Virus record (IMG/VR): IMGVR_UViG_3300034012_002569 | Coordinates: 1 to 44,087 of that record | DNA: 44,087 nt | From: a virus | Direction: 5' to 3' (one strand) | Notes under the pieces: model-generated | The model's input: only the letters and a program-made list of their open reading frames with translations | Told to the model about the DNA's origin: nothing | The model's database searches: none | Program-made: the position numbers and the translations under genes | Shown: positions 42,213 through 44,087 of the stretch, in pieces | How the letters are laid out: every line of letters starts with the position of its first letter | Numbering within the stretch: position 1 is the stretch's first letter

Positions 42213-43479
42213 AATTCTTCCCTCCATTAATTTTTATTGATAACTTCATTTCCTTAAATATATTTTTGATCTGTTCTAATTCTTGCTCTTCATCTTCATC
42301 CCAATCAAGTAGAAATGAGTCATATGTGTATAAAACTATTTTAGTATTTTTACCTGTTAATATCTTATGAATCTTAAGTAGTATACTTATGTTTGTAGAT
42401 GTTTCTAGGTTTTGTAAAATATAATTGAATAATTTTTGTGGATTCATATTCTCTAATGAATCCTTTTTAAACATATAACCTGATATAGGGGCGTTAATAA
42501 AGCCTTGTTCATTAAACAATTTCCATTGTTTTTGAACATATGTTTGAATTTTTTGGAAAAATGGAAGTGATTTGTATTCTTCAAATACTCCTCCATATAA
42601 CTGCTTAAATGTTAGTTCTTTTGCTTTAGCGTAGTCTACGCCATACATGCTAGCAAAATCAGCGTGAATATCAGGGTTACTAAATTCATGAGAAACCAGT
42701 TGTCCAGCCAAAGTCGGATGGTATGCAGAAATATCAATTTCAAGAAATTCATTGTTTTGTGGTATAAAGCTTGCTCTTGAGTGGTTGTCTTTCTTTAGAG
42801 CAGCGAAGTTAATGCTATTAAATGCATTGGATGGGCGTCTGGTTGTAGTATTAAGGTTATATTGAGTAAACACCCTACTATCGTGTATCGAGTATAAGCT
42901 ATTATTTGGTTCATAGTATTTATAAAACTTGTCTTCATTAATTTTAATTCCATTCTTTTCAATTCCAAAAAATGCTAAAGCACCTTTATTATAAAATTTA
43001 ACATATTCTGGTTTTGGGTCCAATATAATTTGTTGGAGTTGAGTATAAATATTCTCACAAACCTCATAATGCTTAACTATAGGAATTATTTTATTAATAT
43101 CTGTTTTATTAGGATGTTTCCTATAAAAAATATCAAATACAGGTTCAGATGGTGTTTCTATATGTTTAATAGAAGAAATATCTGTTACTTTATTTAATTG
43201 AAAGTAGTATAGAAATGATTTTTTATCCCTAACATAAACTGTGTCTATATGTTTTAATAATTTTTCAAGATATGTTTTTCCAAGTGACATTGTTTCACTG
43301 TGGTCAATACAAAACATATATCCTTTAGAATCATAAGTTGGTCTAATATAGACTAAACATACATCATTTAAAGCAGGATGAATATGGTTATGATAAGGAA
43401 TAATCTCAACAAAGACTTCTTTATAGTCCTGATTAAAAAATTCTCTTAATTGATCTTTAGTTTCTACTAACCAATACAT
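42202..43479 (-). CDS. family-A DNA polymerase-like protein (reduced)
   Basis: A 425-residue protein aligning with the palm/fingers of DNA polymerase I. Motif A: EIDISAYHPTLAG with D249. Motif B: AKELTFKQLYGG with K287, F291 and Y295, while the first arginine of the O-helix is replaced by Tyr. Motif C: YTYDSF with D387 where Pol I has HDE. T-T-R-R (212-215) matches the TGR region. The N-terminal half is exonuclease-like in size without its catalytic acids. Role unknown beside gp43. Promoter upstream. Confidence 0.7.
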   Translation of the reverse strand: MYWLVETKDQLREFFNQDYKEVFVEIIPYHNHIHPALNDVCLVYIRPTYDSKGYMFCIDHSETMSLGKTYLEKLLKHIDTVYVRDKKSFLYYFQLNKVTDISSIKHIETPSEPVFDIFYRKHPNKTDINKIIPIVKHYEVCENIYTQLQQIILDPKPEYVKFYNKGALAFFGIEKNGIKINEDKFYKYYEPNNSLYSIHDSRVFTQYNLNTTTRRPSNAFNSINFAALKKDNHSRASFIPQNNEFLEIDISAYHPTLAGQLVSHEFSNPDIHADFASMYGVDYAKAKELTFKQLYGGVFEEYKSLPFFQKIQTYVQKQWKLFNEQGFINAPISGYMFKKDSLENMNPQKLFNYILQNLETSTNISILLKIHKILTGKNTKIVLYTYDSFLLDWDEDEEQELEQIKNIFKEMKLSIKINGGKNYDF

Positions 43480-43496
43480 AACCTTTATTTTCTAAT

Positions 43497-43525
43497 AATA
43501 TAATAATAAAGATTTTATAAGCCAA
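43497..43525 (-). promoter_or_regulatory. phage promoter TTGGCT-N17-TATATT before polA-like gene
   Basis: On the minus strand TTGGCT (43525-43520), 17 nt, TATATT (43502-43497), 17 nt to the ATG at 43479. Confidence 0.75.
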
Positions 43526-43547
43526 GTTTTATTAAAGTGTATAAACA

Positions 43548-44087
43548 TTAAACATTTATAATATATTTGGCTTTTAAAGTTAAATAGGTTTCGTAATATT
43601 CATTCCACCCCTCTATCCACATAGATTGGTCTACGTAGTCTTTAACTTTTAGAACACTTTGATAAATAAATTCGTAGTCAACACTTGGATCTAAGCTGTT
43701 CTCAATTCCTTGAATAATTAATCCTGCATTTTGGTAATACTCTGCAATCAAATCATCGTAATACACGTCACCTCTGTAATGCTCTCTCAATGTTCTCATT
43801 GCCGTTAACTCAGGACCGTCATCTAACAATCCTTTAAACTGAACTGTTGCTGTTGTAAGATAACAACCTCCAACCTTAGTTGCTGTAAAACTATCAATAA
43901 GTGTTCCTGTAAAACTATTAATTCTAAAGGTTGCAGTACCCACAGAAGAATCAAAAGGACTACCTGCACCAAAGTTAATAAAATACATAGTATTACCAAT
44001 ACTTACATCAAATACTCCATATCTTCCAAAATAAAATAAGTCATTATAAGCACCATTCAAGTCGTTAAATTGATTTGGGTTTGCTAT
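43548..44087 (-). CDS. probable virion/tail protein with CFI-box-like C-terminus (5' end beyond window)
   Basis: The reading frame is open to the window edge, so the true start lies outside; internal TTG starts should not be used. The inside part has a beta-rich segment (FDVSIGNTMYFINFGAGSPF), then CYLTTATVQFKGLLDDGPELTAMRTLREHY, a C-x-TTA...DDxxEL..R motif like the CFI-box C-terminal domain, and a helical end. Such tails appear, to my recollection, on Bacteroidota phage structural proteins; virion role is inferred. Confidence 0.5.
   Translation of the reverse strand: MANPNQFNDLNGAYNDLFYFGRYGVFDVSIGNTMYFINFGAGSPFDSSVGTATFRINSFTGTLIDSFTATKVGGCYLTTATVQFKGLLDDGPELTAMRTLREHYRGDVYYDDLIAEYYQNAGLIIQGIENSLDPSVDYEFIYQSVLKVKDYVDQSMWIEGWNEYYETYLTLKAKYIINV

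Noticed and set aside
1-44087. tRNA genes, CRISPR arrays, integrase, transposase or attachment sites
   Set aside because: Intergenic spaces are mostly under 60 nt, no cloverleaf or regularly spaced repeats were seen, and no such protein families are present.

Overview
The window is part of a large, AT-rich, T4-like tailed phage genome (Caudoviricetes, myovirus-type replication module). Every convincing gene lies on the minus strand, so transcription runs from high to low coordinates, and the genes are packed with 1-30 nt overlaps. The T4-type replication set is recognisable: gp32, UvsX, 5'-3' exonuclease, gp41 helicase, gp43 family B polymerase, gp45 clamp and gp44/gp62 clamp loader, plus NrdA/NrdB. 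The host is probably a Bacteroidota member, perhaps a marine flavobacterium. This is inferred from the near absence of Shine-Dalgarno sequences, A/T-rich start contexts and promoters resembling the Bacteroidota TTTG / TAnnTTTG type. It is not proven.

Layout in transcription order. 44.1-43.5 kb: 3' part of a probable virion protein. 43.5-41.8 kb: a reduced family-A polymerase-like protein and an unknown. 41.6-34.6 kb: gp32, uvsX, exonuclease, helicase, nrdB, nrdA. 34.5-32.0 kb: three unrelated proteins sharing the N-terminus MKLSQLKQIIKEEI, and two unknowns. 32.0-26.3 kb: a 7-deazaguanine DNA-modification island (DpdA/TGT-like transferase, QueC, QueD, QueE, FolE) mixed with two thioredoxin-like proteins, an RmlC-like cupin, a hypoxanthine/guanine phosphoribosyltransferase and two tiny genes. 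26.4-22.5 kb: MazG-like protein, DNA polymerase, clamp. 22.5-20.0 kb: complete GroES/GroEL pair with small flanking genes. 20.0-16.4 kb: small tagged proteins, clamp loader, PD-(D/E)XK Fe-S nuclease, ribbon-helix-helix protein. 16.4 kb to the left edge: a surface-glycan island with about five glycosyltransferases, two 2-oxoglutarate oxygenases, two methyltransferases, an RmlC-like epimerase, a split thiamine-diphosphate enzyme, a ColD-like dehydratase, four SDR sugar-nucleotide enzymes, Gmd and the start of an HldE-like kinase.

Four points stand out. (1) A phage promoter family, TTGGC(C/T/A)-N17-TATATT with exactly 17 nt spacing, occurs eight times plus four weaker variants, always before a gene start and often only 6-9 nt from the ATG, which predicts leaderless or nearly leaderless mRNAs. 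(2) Four otherwise unrelated proteins share a short N-terminal tag ending in I-K-E, which fits a T4-like prohead-protease cleavage site and a capsid-targeting peptide. (3) The preQ0/DpdA pathway has altered metal-binding motifs in QueC, QueD and QueE, and its neighbour HPRT could recycle the guanine that DpdA would release. (4) Gmd, a histidine-for-lysine ColD-type dehydratase, a two-subunit thiamine enzyme and GDP-fucose-synthase-like reductases suggest phage-directed synthesis of a 3,6-dideoxy, possibly branched, sugar.

No tRNA, CRISPR array, insertion sequence, integrase or attachment site was seen, and no stretch longer than 300 bases lacks a gene.
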